Counted from the stretch's first letter, positions 8,889 through 17,315 are shown. The stretch: DNA of 45,777 nucleotides from Hyphomicrobiales bacterium (GCA_900472785.1 UCJH01000004.1:111314-157090), one strand, 5' to 3'. Notes: generated by a model from the sequence alone, not told the origin. Program-made: numbers and translations.

Positions 8889-10184
8889 TCAGAACTTGAT
8901 CTTGACCGAGGTCGAAATCGCGGTCACCAGATCGTTGTCGAAGTCATAAGAAGCGCGTCTGCCGAAAGCACGACCATCTTTTACGACCACACCGGAAGAA
9001 CCGCTGGTAAGAATGCCGACGGCGCCGGCAAGGCGGAACTCGATGTTTTCGGTCGCGGCGAAGGATGCACCGAGACCCAGCGTCCATGTGTCGGTCTGCG
9101 TGCCGAGGCCATCGCTGGTGCCGCGATCCCAAGTAACGCTTGCCGCACCGCTCCACTTGTCATTGAATTTGTGACCGACACCGCCGGATACCGTCCAGCC
9201 GTCGCGGTACAACAGATCGAGCGACGTGGCTTCCGTCGCGCCGCTCGTCGTGCAGGCAACCACACCCTTCGTCGAGGTGGGGCAGAACGGAAGGCTCTGA
9301 AGTTGGCTCCAGTCCGTCCATTTCACCGAACCGAAAGCAAGCCAGTCAGGCGCGATGCCGGACTGGAACTTCAGCTCCAGTGAGTCCGGCATTTCCGCCG
9401 TGCCAAAAACATCGGTAACTCTGCCCAGCAGCGGGTTGAAGCGCGGATCGCCTGGCGCAACCAGGTTCGGTACCTGACGGAGGTCGAGTGTGCCTGTCAC
9501 GTCTCCGAGATCGACAGCGCTGTTATAGACGAGACTGACGCGCAGTGCATATTCCGGAATTTCATAGGCGAGACCCGTGCGCCAGCCGAAGCCGTCACCC
9601 TCAAGTTCAAGGCGACCGACGCCCGTTCCCAGAAAGGCTGGCAGATTGCCAAGCACCATGCGGTCCTTGAAACCTTCAACTTCCTGATAGAAGCCGCCGC
9701 CGATAATACGCAGTTGTCCCTGACCAACATCGAACTTGTACGAGCAGGTCGCGGCGTAGTTGTCGCTCTCGATCTTCGTCTCGATATTGTCGTTGGCGCC
9801 CGCCCAGTTGATACCCGGATTGCTGTGCGCGCCCCAAGGCTGCGAATAGTCAGCCATACAGTCGATAGCGTCGCCAAAACCAGCCTTTATGCCAATACGT
9901 GGCACCCAATACCCTTCGGTATCTTCAATTCCACTGCTCGGACGACCCGACAGATTGCCGTCACCACCAGCCGCTGGATCGAGAGGGATCGTATCCCTGA
10001 CATTGTTCAGCTCGCGTTGCGGGTTAACGTAAGTTACCGCGGATTCAGCCGCATAAGTCGATGGATCGAACAACAGGTCGATATTGTATCCGCCGCGCTC
10101 CAGACCGCCCGCATGTGCCGACGATGCCAAGAGCGTTGCAGCCACAGTCGCAGTGAGCGCTGCCGTAATTTTGTTATGGGCCAT
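8889..10184 (-). CDS. OmpP1/FadL/TodX-family outer-membrane transport protein
   Basis: Outer-membrane beta-barrel of the FadL family, whose members take up long-chain fatty acids or other hydrophobic compounds; the substrate here is unknown. The 431-residue protein starts with a clear signal peptide (ALTATVAATLLASSAHA, then GGLERGGYN). It has alternating amphipathic strands typical of a barrel and ends in an aromatic residue (SVKIKF), the signal read by the Bam complex. FadL-type sequence is seen in SLELKFQSGIAPDWLAFGSV and in GLGASFAATENIEFRLAGAV. A single-gene unit: a strong terminator follows it and 471 bases separate it from valS upstream. A good ribosome-binding site (GGGGAGGAACGG) precedes the ATG. 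Confidence 0.9.
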   Translation of the reverse strand: MAHNKITAALTATVAATLLASSAHAGGLERGGYNIDLLFDPSTYAAESAVTYVNPQRELNNVRDTIPLDPAAGGDGNLSGRPSSGIEDTEGYWVPRIGIKAGFGDAIDCMADYSQPWGAHSNPGINWAGANDNIETKIESDNYAATCSYKFDVGQGQLRIIGGGFYQEVEGFKDRMVLGNLPAFLGTGVGRLELEGDGFGWRTGLAYEIPEYALRVSLVYNSAVDLGDVTGTLDLRQVPNLVAPGDPRFNPLLGRVTDVFGTAEMPDSLELKFQSGIAPDWLAFGSVKWTDWSQLQSLPFCPTSTKGVVACTTSGATEATSLDLLYRDGWTVSGGVGHKFNDKWSGAASVTWDRGTSDGLGTQTDTWTLGLGASFAATENIEFRLAGAVGILTSGSSGVVVKDGRAFGRRASYDFDNDLVTAISTSVKIKF

Positions 10185-10607
10185 CCGTTCCTCCCCTGAA
10201 CACAGACAGTCAGCCGAAAAACCCCCGGCCGTACGTAACTGGAAGTATCCGTATGAAAGACGGGATTGGCAAATACCTAGATTTGGGGATGCGGCCCGTC
10301 ATGCGCCTCAAAATTTACGTAAGAAATTCACAGAAAGGACATAATTGAGAAAAAATAGGATTTTTTTTCGCAATAAACGACTGAAAACAGAAAAATAGGA
10401 ATATAATTCCACAGAATGCAAACTGTGTCACCGTTGCACAACAACACGTCTTTTTGAAAATAATCTCGCATGCCGGCGAGTAAGCACGAACTAACGCTTT
10501 GATTTGGCGAAATCATTGCCCTGAAGCCATAATTTCGAGGCAAAACCGCTTTGGAAGCAAGAATCACTTTCCGGAAAATCGCTTCTGACGGGGTATCTGA
10601 ACAGAAA
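10185..10607. other. AT-rich intergenic region between valS and the FadL-type gene
   Basis: About 420 bases with no credible gene. The part from about 10325 to 10470 is markedly AT-rich for this genome and contains the candidate promoter and dyad. Transcription from that promoter would give a leader of about 200 bases. No riboswitch or small-RNA structure was recognised in it. Confidence 0.6.
10400..10431 (-). promoter_or_regulatory. Possible promoter with internal dyad for the FadL-type gene
   Basis: On the minus strand GTGACA (10426-10431) and TTATAT (10401-10406) are 19 bases apart, slightly long for a housekeeping promoter. Between them sits the dyad CACAG-N8-CTGTG (10410-10427), placed where a repressor would block polymerase. 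Called by eye. Confidence 0.35.
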
Positions 10608-10631
10608 ATCCGCGGCACTGGTGCCGCGGAT
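10608..10631 (-). terminator. Rho-independent terminator of valS
   Basis: Perfect 11-bp inverted repeat ATCCGCGGCAC / GTGCCGCGGAT around two bases. On the minus strand it is followed by a short T-run, about 25 bases after the valS stop. Confidence 0.85.
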
Positions 10632-10655
10632 CGAGATGCTGGGGGATTGGCTTTG

Positions 10656-13496
10656 TCAGCCGGCGTCGGCGAGCCGCGCCAAGGCGACATCGACTGACGC
10701 CTTCTGCACGTCGAGCTCGGCCAGACGTTCACGTTCGGCTTCAACCACGTCCGCTTTGGCATTGGCAACGAACTTCTCATTTGCCAGTTTTCCCAAAATG
10801 CGGGCACGTTCCGCGTCGATCTTGCCAACCGATTTTTCAAGACGGGACTTCTCCGCATCGAGATCGATCAGGCTGCCGAGTGGCAGGCACGCGGTCGCCT
10901 CGCCGACGATGACCTGCGCGCTGCCCTTGGGCGCGACGTCGCCAAGCGCAATGGTCTCGATGCGCGCCAGCCGCCGGATGGCGGAGTTGTGGCGTTCAAT
11001 GCGCTCCCGGGTCAGTACGTTTGCACCGACGACAACCAGCGGCGCCATCGCGCCTGGCGGAACGTTCATTTCCGAACGCACCGAACGGATGCCGGAAACC
11101 AGGTCGATCAGCCAGTTGATTTCATTGGCGGCCAGGTCATCGGCAAAGGATGCCGCCGGCCATTCCGCATGGCAGATCAGCCCGTCGCGGGCATTGCCCT
11201 CGCCGGCCGTCTGCGCCCAGAGTTCCTCCGTCATGAACGGCATGAAGGGGTGCAGCAGCTTGTAGGTTTCATCGAGAACATAGGCGACGCAGGCCTGCGA
11301 TTCAGCCTTAGCGGTCTCGTCCTCGCCACCAAAGACCGGCTTCAGCAGTTCGAGATACCAATCGCAGAACTGATTCCAGACAAACCGGTAGAGGCTGCCG
11401 GCAGCTTCGTTGAAGCGGTAGCCCTCGATCGATTCCGTGACGTCGCGGATGGTTCGCGACAGTTCCGTCAGGATCCAGCGGTTGATCGTCACGACGCAGG
11501 CTTCCGGCAGGAAGGCGGGATCAGCCTTGACCTCGTTCATTCCAGCGAACCGCGTGGCATTCCAGAGCTTGGTGCCGAAATTGCGATAGCCGGCGATCCG
11601 CGCCGGGTCGAGTTTCACGTCGCGGCCCTGCGCTGCCATGATCGCCAGCGTGAAGCGCAAGGCATCGGCGCCGTACTCGTCGATCAGATCGAGCGGATCG
11701 ATGACGTTGCCCTTCGACTTCGACATCTTCTGGCCGTTCTTGTCGCGAACCAGCGCATGCACGTAGACCGTATGGAATGGCTCGATCGGCGTACCGGTAC
11801 CGTCCTTCATGAAGTGAAGGCCCATCATCATCATCCGGGCGACCCAGAAGAAGATGATGTCGAAACCGGTGACGAGAACGTCGGTCTGATAATAGCGGTC
11901 GAGCTCCGGTGTCCTGTCCGGCCAGCCGAGCGTCGAGAACGGCCAGAGCGCAGACGAAAACCAGGTATCGAGCACGTCTTCGTCACGCGTGAGGATTTCG
12001 CCCGGACGGAAGTTCTCCAGCAGATCCTCGACATAGGCCTTCATCGGTCCTTCATGCGAAAGGTAATGCTGGATGGCAGCATGCAGGGCTTCTTCCTCTG
12101 TCTTCTCGACAAAGACCTGACCGTCCGGACCGTACCAGGCCGGGATTTGGTGACCCCACCAAAGCTGGCGGGAGACGCACCAGGGCTGGATGTTCTCCAT
12201 CCAATCGAAATAGGTCTTTTCCCAGTTCTTAGGAACGAAATTGGTGCGACCTTCCTTGACGGACGCAATCGCCGGCTTGGCGAGCGTCGCGGCATCGACA
12301 TACCACTGCTCCGTCAGGCGCGGCTCGATCGGCACGCCGCCGCGATCGCCATGCGGCACGGTGTGCTTGTGTGGCTCGACCTTGTCCAGAAGGCCGCCCT
12401 CTTCGAAAACCTTGACGACGAGCTTGCGGGCTTCGAAACGGTCCATGCCCTCGAGTTGAGCCCAAAGAGACTGCTGCATCTCGGTTGGCGCAAGGCCTTC
12501 GAGAAAATCCTCGTTTTCCGTCAGCGTCACGGCCGCTTCCGCGGTCAGAATGCTGATGACCCGAAGGGCCCTGCGCTTGCCGACGTCGAAGTCGTTGAAG
12601 TCGTGAGCCGGCGTCATCTTGACCGCGCCGGTGCCAGCCGTCGGATCGGGATATTCGTCGGCAACGATCGGAATGCGGCGGCCGACGATCGGCAGGATGA
12701 CGTGCTTGCCGACGATCGAACGATAGCGGCTGTCATCCGGATGAACCGCGACGCCGGTGTCGCCCAGCATCGTTTCCGGGCGCGTGGTGGCGACGACCAG
12801 ATAATCGCGCGTTTCGAACGCGGTTGCCTTGCCGTCTTCATCGAAGGCTACGGGATGCTCGTAGGTAACGCCCGGTTCCAGCGGATATCGAAGATGCCAG
12901 AGATTTCCGGCAACCTCGATCTGCTCGACCTCAATGTCCGAAATCGCCGTCAGCAGCTTCGGATCCCAGTTGACCAGCCGCTTGTCGCGGTAGATCAGAC
13001 CTTCCTTGTAGAGCGACACGAAAACTTCGAGCACGGCCTTGGAAAGCCCCTCGTCCATCGTAAAGCGCTCGCGTGACCAGTCGCAGGAGGCGCCGAGGCG
13101 CTTCAACTGGTTGAAGATCAGGCCGCCCGATTCGGCTTTCCATTCCCAGACCTTGTCGATGAAGGCTTCACGGCCCATGGATCGGCGATGCTGCTGGACT
13201 TCCATCAGCTTGCGCTCGACCACCATCTGGGTGGCGATACCGGCATGGTCCATGCCCGGCTGCCACAGCACGTCCTTGCCGCGCATGCGCTCGAACCGGA
13301 CCATGACGTCCTGCAGCGTGTTGTTCAGCGCATGGCCCATATGCAGCGAACCGGTCACATTTGGCGGCGGAATGACGATGCAGAAGCTGTCCGCGCCGGG
13401 CTTCGATCCTGCACCTGCGCGAAACGCATCCTGATCATCCCACTGCTTGGCGATGCGGGGCTCGATAGCGGCGGAATCATAGGTTTTTTCAAGCAT
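10656..13496 (-). CDS. valS: Valyl-tRNA synthetase
   Basis: Charges tRNA-Val with valine and edits mischarged threonine. The 946-residue class Ia synthetase has the HIGH-type motif in PPPNVTGSLHMGHALNNTLQ, an inserted editing (CP1) domain with TTRPETMLGDTGVAVHPDD, the KMSKS motif in NGQKMSKSKGNVIDPLDLID, an anticodon-binding helical domain and a C-terminal coiled coil (LDAEKSRLEKSVGKIDAER) typical of ValRS. Length is normal. The ATG at 13496 (MLEKTYDSAAIEPRIAKQWD) matches homologues. It has a likely promoter of its own directly upstream and a strong terminator downstream, so it is probably a monocistronic unit between popZ and the FadL-type gene. Confidence 0.97.
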   Translation of the reverse strand: MLEKTYDSAAIEPRIAKQWDDQDAFRAGAGSKPGADSFCIVIPPPNVTGSLHMGHALNNTLQDVMVRFERMRGKDVLWQPGMDHAGIATQMVVERKLMEVQQHRRSMGREAFIDKVWEWKAESGGLIFNQLKRLGASCDWSRERFTMDEGLSKAVLEVFVSLYKEGLIYRDKRLVNWDPKLLTAISDIEVEQIEVAGNLWHLRYPLEPGVTYEHPVAFDEDGKATAFETRDYLVVATTRPETMLGDTGVAVHPDDSRYRSIVGKHVILPIVGRRIPIVADEYPDPTAGTGAVKMTPAHDFNDFDVGKRRALRVISILTAEAAVTLTENEDFLEGLAPTEMQQSLWAQLEGMDRFEARKLVVKVFEEGGLLDKVEPHKHTVPHGDRGGVPIEPRLTEQWYVDAATLAKPAIASVKEGRTNFVPKNWEKTYFDWMENIQPWCVSRQLWWGHQIPAWYGPDGQVFVEKTEEEALHAAIQHYLSHEGPMKAYVEDLLENFRPGEILTRDEDVLDTWFSSALWPFSTLGWPDRTPELDRYYQTDVLVTGFDIIFFWVARMMMMGLHFMKDGTGTPIEPFHTVYVHALVRDKNGQKMSKSKGNVIDPLDLIDEYGADALRFTLAIMAAQGRDVKLDPARIAGYRNFGTKLWNATRFAGMNEVKADPAFLPEACVVTINRWILTELSRTIRDVTESIEGYRFNEAAGSLYRFVWNQFCDWYLELLKPVFGGEDETAKAESQACVAYVLDETYKLLHPFMPFMTEELWAQTAGEGNARDGLICHAEWPAASFADDLAANEINWLIDLVSGIRSVRSEMNVPPGAMAPLVVVGANVLTRERIERHNSAIRRLARIETIALGDVAPKGSAQVIVGEATACLPLGSLIDLDAEKSRLEKSVGKIDAERARILGKLANEKFVANAKADVVEAERERLAELDVQKASVDVALARLADAG

Positions 13497-13531
13497 TTTG
13501 AAGCCAGACTTGCTGATTGATGTCGGGGGTT

Positions 13532-13560
13532 TGTAAACCGGAACGCCACGCGCAAGTCAA
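13532..13560 (-). promoter_or_regulatory. Probable valS promoter
   Basis: On the minus strand TTGACT and TTTACA are exactly 17 bases apart. This would start the transcript about 30 bases before the valS ATG, directly downstream of the popZ terminator hairpin. Confidence 0.5.
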
Positions 13561-13570
13561 CATCGACCAC

Positions 13571-13605
13571 AAAAAAGCCGCCAGTGTGTCGCTGGCGGCT
13601 TTTTT
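13571..13605 (-). terminator. Terminator between popZ and valS
   Basis: Stem AAAAAAGCCGCCAG / CTGGCGGCTTTTTT with a 7-base loop, just after the popZ stop. The A- and T-runs make it look bidirectional, but on gene layout it serves popZ. Confidence 0.88.
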
Positions 13606-13621
13606 CGGATCTCAGATTTGT

Positions 13622-14482
13622 CTAACGGCGCGGACCGCGGGCCACGCGCTCGATTTCCTCGCGCACCAGCCTCTCAACCAGTGTCGGGAGGTTGTCGTCC
13701 AGCCATTCCTGCAGCATCGGCCGCAGCATATCCTCGGCAATCTCGTCGAAGGAGCGGCGGGCGCTGCTGTCGAGTGCAAAGGCCAGATTGTCGAAGGACT
13801 TCGCAACCTGCTGGCCCACCTCAGGCGAGAGAATGGTCGCAATCTCCTTCTCGGCAAACGTGGCGACAGAGGCCGCATGCGCATCAGCCCGTTCGGCGGC
13901 CGGCTGCGATGTCATCTCGCTATCGACCGGTGCGTCCTGTTTTGCCGTCGCAGACACGTCAGCCACTGTTTCGGATGCCTTGCCGGCCGCGACAGGCTCT
14001 GCCGGCACGGCGGCAGCCTTGACCGAAGCTGCAGGCGACATGCGCGAGGTCACCAGCGGGCTGTCGGACGGCTGCTCGGCGGCAACGCTTGCAGCCTGCG
14101 GTTCACGCGCCATATAAGTGTTGCGCTCGGAGGCGGCGCGCACACGGGCTGCCACGTCGGCAAGCGACAAGGGCGGCGTCTGCGCCGGTGCCGACGCCTT
14201 CGGTGTTTCCACCGGCATGTCGCGAACAGGCTGCTCGAAGGAACGCTGGCCAAGCTCCGCGTCGAACTCCGCCACCAGCACATCATCGTCGATCGTCAGG
14301 TGAATTTCTTCCGCAGATTCGGTCTCGTAGGCAGCGTTTGCGCCAAAGCCGCCATCATTGCCACGACCGCTGTCATTGGCGGCAAATCCCGGTATTCCGG
14401 GCTCGTTGCTTTCGATGATCTTGCGGATGGATGCCAGGATTTCGTCCATCGACGGTTCACGCGCTACATTGGACTGTGCCAT
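13622..14482 (-). CDS. popZ: Polar organizing protein PopZ (DUF2497)
   Basis: Self-assembling pole-organising protein of alphaproteobacteria: it forms a polar matrix that anchors the chromosome origin/ParB and recruits cell-cycle factors. In Agrobacterium it marks the growing pole. The 286-residue protein has the hallmark three-part build: a conserved N-terminal helix (REPSMDEILASIRKIIESNE), a long acidic, Ala/Pro/Glu-rich disordered middle, and a conserved C-terminal oligomerisation region (EDMLRPMLQEWLDDNLPTLV followed by ERLVREEIERVARG). Start: the ATG at 14482 (MAQSNVAREPSMDEIL) has GGGGATAGGA before it; an in-frame ATG at 14515 would add 11 residues. It lies between tolC and valS and has its own terminator. 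Two GANTC sites occur upstream. Confidence 0.9.
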   Translation of the reverse strand: MAQSNVAREPSMDEILASIRKIIESNEPGIPGFAANDSGRGNDGGFGANAAYETESAEEIHLTIDDDVLVAEFDAELGQRSFEQPVRDMPVETPKASAPAQTPPLSLADVAARVRAASERNTYMAREPQAASVAAEQPSDSPLVTSRMSPAASVKAAAVPAEPVAAGKASETVADVSATAKQDAPVDSEMTSQPAAERADAHAASVATFAEKEIATILSPEVGQQVAKSFDNLAFALDSSARRSFDEIAEDMLRPMLQEWLDDNLPTLVERLVREEIERVARGPRR

Positions 14483-14576
14483 TCCTATCCCCGTTTCTGC
14501 CGTCGCGCGCGACATTCATGGCCGCGCAGTCATTCGGCGAGACTGTATGCGAGTTCGCAGCCGAACAAAACGCTGC

Positions 14577-14595
14577 GAATCACCATCACAGAATC
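14577..14595. promoter_or_regulatory. Pair of GANTC (CcrM) sites upstream of popZ
   Basis: GAATC occurs at 14577-14581 and 14591-14595, about 95-115 bases before the popZ start. GANTC is the target of the cell-cycle methylase CcrM. The sites are seen directly; a role in popZ control is inference. Confidence 0.5.
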
Positions 14596-14696
14596 ATGCA
14601 CAGATTTGTTGCTGTCGTCACGTATCAGGCTTCGCTATTGATCCCCGGACCGCGCGCGAAACGACTTGGCACCTTGAACAGCATAGGATCGAGGCA

Positions 14697-16091
14697 TCAG
14701 CGCCCGTCCACGGTCCTGAGGCCGAACCATTTGTCCTTCACCGCCTCATAATGCTCCTCGGCGCGATACTCCGTCACCTCAAGCCCTTGGCTCTTGACCG
14801 TCAGGCGACCGATCGAAGCGAGCAGCGCGTAGCTTGCGACCACGGCATCGCGTTGTGCAGACACCAGTGCTTCCTTGGCGCTGAGAACCGATTGCTGGGC
14901 ATCCAGAACATCAAGCGTCGTCCGCTGCCCAACCTTCCGCTCTTCGATGACGCCGGCGAGCGCCATGTTCGCAGCGCTGATCTGCAATTTCGTGGCGGCG
15001 ATCGTCGCATGAGCGGCTTCGAGTTGCGCATGGGCCGCAACGACGGTCTGCTGCACGTCGACACGAGCGGAATCGACGAGGATACGCCGCTGTCCCAGCC
15101 TTTCCTTGGCCTGACGGATCTGGCCGTATTCCGCGCCGCCCTGATAAATAGGCACTTCCAGCCTTGCGGAGATGGAACCGTTCGTGGTGTCGCTGGTGTT
15201 GGGCCGGTCGGTGGTGTTGCGCGATACCGCGCCTTGCAGGACAACGCCCGGCAGCATCGAACCCTCTGCGGATTTCACCTGATAGCCGGCGGCATCGACG
15301 CTGTATTGCGCGGCAGCGATCGACGGATGGTCACGCAGGCCTGCAGCCACCGCCTCGTCGAGCGAATGCGGCAGGGCCTTGGTGGCCGGAGACGGCTGCT
15401 TGATCCCCTTGGGTGCTTCGCCGACGATCTGCACGTAAACCGATTCTCCCTGCTTCAGCTGCGACACGGCACTGACCAGCAGCGCCTGCGCATTGGCCAG
15501 TTGCGCTTCGGCAAGACTCACATCCGTCCGCGTCCCCTCCCCAACCTCGAGGCGAGACTTTGCCGCGTTGAGCTGCTCTTTGAGAAAGGCCAGGTTCTGC
15601 TTGCGAATGGCGACGATCTGCTGGTCGCGCGCGATGGTGGCATAGGACTGCGCAGCGGCCAGAAGAATGCTGATCTCGTTGGCCTTCAGGGTTTCGCGAC
15701 TGGAAAAAACGTTGGATTCGGCCGCCCTGACATTGTTGAGGGTCTGGAAACCGTCGAAAATCTGTTGCGTGATGGTGATGCTCGCCGTTCCGCTGTGAAA
15801 ATCCTGCTGGATAAGCGGCGTAGCCGGAAAAAACGGAGACAGTCTTTCTGTGCCAAGGCGGATCCGCGTGGCGGTAGCGCTGGCCGAGATCTGTGGCCGA
15901 TAACCGGACTTGGCGATCGCAACGCCCTCGTCCGTCGCCCTCAACCCGGCACGAACGGCATTGAGGTCCGGATTGTTCTCATAGGCCTTGGACATGGCCC
16001 CGAAAATCGTTTCCGCCAAAACAGGGCCTGCAAGCGCGGACAGTCCGACGGAAAGCAACGCCATCCTGGCGATATTGCCGATATTCAACAC
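14697..16091 (-). CDS. tolC: TolC-family outer-membrane efflux/secretion channel
   Basis: Trimeric outer-membrane exit duct for type I secretion and drug efflux. The product of about 464 residues has a signal peptide (ARMALLSVGLSALAGPVLA, then ETIF), the family opening IFGAMSKAYENNPDLNAVRA, and two OEP repeats with long alpha-helical hairpins. Typical motifs are ITQQIFDGFQTLNNVRAAES and VGQRTTLDVLDAQQSVLSAK. Start choice: GTG at 16091 has an excellent GGAGTAGGATC ribosome-binding site 7 bases away. An in-frame ATG at 16121 would add ten residues but has no clear ribosome-binding site, and one at 16232 is too long. The Pcm-like gene is upstream on the same strand (253-base gap) and popZ is downstream. 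A dyad lies in the leader. Confidence 0.93.
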   Translation of the reverse strand: MLNIGNIARMALLSVGLSALAGPVLAETIFGAMSKAYENNPDLNAVRAGLRATDEGVAIAKSGYRPQISASATATRIRLGTERLSPFFPATPLIQQDFHSGTASITITQQIFDGFQTLNNVRAAESNVFSSRETLKANEISILLAAAQSYATIARDQQIVAIRKQNLAFLKEQLNAAKSRLEVGEGTRTDVSLAEAQLANAQALLVSAVSQLKQGESVYVQIVGEAPKGIKQPSPATKALPHSLDEAVAAGLRDHPSIAAAQYSVDAAGYQVKSAEGSMLPGVVLQGAVSRNTTDRPNTSDTTNGSISARLEVPIYQGGAEYGQIRQAKERLGQRRILVDSARVDVQQTVVAAHAQLEAAHATIAATKLQISAANMALAGVIEERKVGQRTTLDVLDAQQSVLSAKEALVSAQRDAVVASYALLASIGRLTVKSQGLEVTEYRAEEHYEAVKDKWFGLRTVDGR

Positions 16092-16186
16092 GATCCTACT
16101 CCGTAAGCGATCCGTCTGCATCAGATGAACCGGGCGACTGTCGGACAATCCGGATTTCTCCCCGAATCCGAAAGGCCGCGCCCATC

Positions 16187-16211
16187 GGGCTGCGTTTCGA
16201 AAAGGCAGCCC
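16187..16211. promoter_or_regulatory. Dyad in the tolC leader
   Basis: GGGCTGC and GCAGCCC flank an 11-base centre that itself contains the palindrome TTTCGAAA. It lies about 95-120 bases before the GTG start. It could be an operator or an RNA hairpin; no T-run follows on the tolC strand, so it is not a standard terminator. Confidence 0.4.
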
Positions 16212-16374
16212 TTCAGAGGAGCAGGACCGCACAGTGACCCTTTGAAGCGTGGATTTGATTCGGTCACAACCATGCGCGCGGCGCAGCGCTCGCTGTCGCT
16301 CCTACTATCGGGTCTCCCGTTGCTATTCCGCAACATGCCTGTGGGCCGGCCGCGCGGGAGAACCGGGGCGCAGA

Positions 16375-17040
16375 TCAAAAAACGAAGTCGCGGATTTGCT
16401 TGAAACCGGGGAGCGGCTTGACCGCAGTGTTGAACGCCAGCCGTTCCGAGGTCTTGCCATTTTCGTGGATGAACAGTTTGGCGCGCGAGGCATTGCCAAA
16501 ACCGTGGACCACGACCAACCGGCCGCCATCGTTCAACTGGTTGAACAAGGCCGGCGGCAGCGTTTCGACAGAGCCGTGGATGAAGATCACGTCGAAAGGT
16601 CCCCGCTCGGCACATCCCTTTTCAAGTTCTCCCGTCACGACGGTCACGTTGTCGTAGCGCGCCAGCGTCTCCTTGGCTGTTGCAGCCAGTGCTTCGTCGC
16701 TTTCAAGCGCAACGACGCTTGCCGCCAGAAGGGAAAGAACGGCAGACGCATAGCCGGTGGAACAGCCGATCTCGAGCACCGTGTCGCTTTTCGAAATCGT
16801 TGCAAGCTGCAGCAGCTTGGCAAGCGGCGACGGCTCCATCAGATAACGCCCGCCGGGGGTCTGCGAAGAAGGTGCTGCCACCTCGATATCGCTGTCGATA
16901 TAAGCGAGCAGTTTCATCCGCTCCGGAACGAAATCCTCGCGCGGCACGGACAGAAAGGCCGAAAGAACCGTATGAGATGTAACATCCGTCGGCCGGATCT
17001 GGTTATCCACCATCTTGATGCGTGCTGCTTCGAAATCCAT
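16375..17040 (-). CDS. Divergent protein-L-isoaspartate methyltransferase-like protein
   Basis: A 221-residue SAM-dependent methyltransferase of the Pcm family. It begins MDFEAARIKMVDNQIRPTDV, which resembles the MV.xQI start of Pcm. It has a SAM-binding motif I in VLEIGCSTGYASAVLSLLAA, an acidic post-I residue (VVALESD), and FDVIFIHGSVETLPPALFNQ as motif II. The segment that in true Pcm enzymes carries the substrate-binding Ser/Thr (usually an I-S-x-P-H/Y-x-V-A stretch) is replaced by APSSQTPGGRYLMEPSPLAK, so repair of isoaspartyl residues is doubtful. Many alphaproteobacteria carry such a gene beside tolC, in addition to the true pcm near surE. The ATG at 17040 fits homologues. It is probably co-transcribed with or next to tolC, though 253 bases separate them. 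Confidence 0.82.
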   Translation of the reverse strand: MDFEAARIKMVDNQIRPTDVTSHTVLSAFLSVPREDFVPERMKLLAYIDSDIEVAAPSSQTPGGRYLMEPSPLAKLLQLATISKSDTVLEIGCSTGYASAVLSLLAASVVALESDEALAATAKETLARYDNVTVVTGELEKGCAERGPFDVIFIHGSVETLPPALFNQLNDGGRLVVVHGFGNASRAKLFIHENGKTSERLAFNTAVKPLPGFKQIRDFVF

Positions 17041-17284
17041 CTGCTGCCCTCATGATCCGGATCGACTGCCGGAATGCGCGACCTGGTGCCCGCACCTTGG
17101 AATAGAGAACCGTTACGCACCTGCGCGCCGGCTGCCTAAGCTCTTAAATCCGCGCTCGCACCGTTTCAAGCTATGGAATGCAGTTCCCTCAAAAAAGCAA
17201 GGCTGGAGAAAGTCCGACGGCATTGTCTGGAATGCGCAGAACAACAGCCACCCATGCCGGTTCGCCGGTCGATTGAAATCGAGA

Positions 17285-17315
17285 GCCTGCAGGCCGAAGC
17301 GGTTAACCTGCAGGT
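17285..17315. other. Two CCTGCAGG palindromes at the exbD 3' end
   Basis: GCCTGCAGGC (17285-17294) lies just after the exbD stop and ACCTGCAGGT (17306-17315) spans its last codons. Because each core is self-complementary, the pair can also fold as an 8-bp hairpin with a 13-base loop. There is no T-run, so termination here is uncertain. Confidence 0.45.

Noticed and set aside
10989-13076. A 695-codon open frame on the plus strand opposite valS
   Set aside because: It lies entirely antisense to a textbook ValRS, is rich in Arg, His, Asp and Gly as expected from GC-rich antisense frames, and shows no known domain.
14358-16106. A 582-codon plus-strand frame opposite tolC and the tolC-popZ gap
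   Set aside because: Antisense to tolC; no family features and no ribosome-binding site.
17041-17302. A possible small gene between exbD and the Pcm-like gene
   Set aside because: Short frames exist on both strands but none has a start signal, family resemblance or plausible composition.
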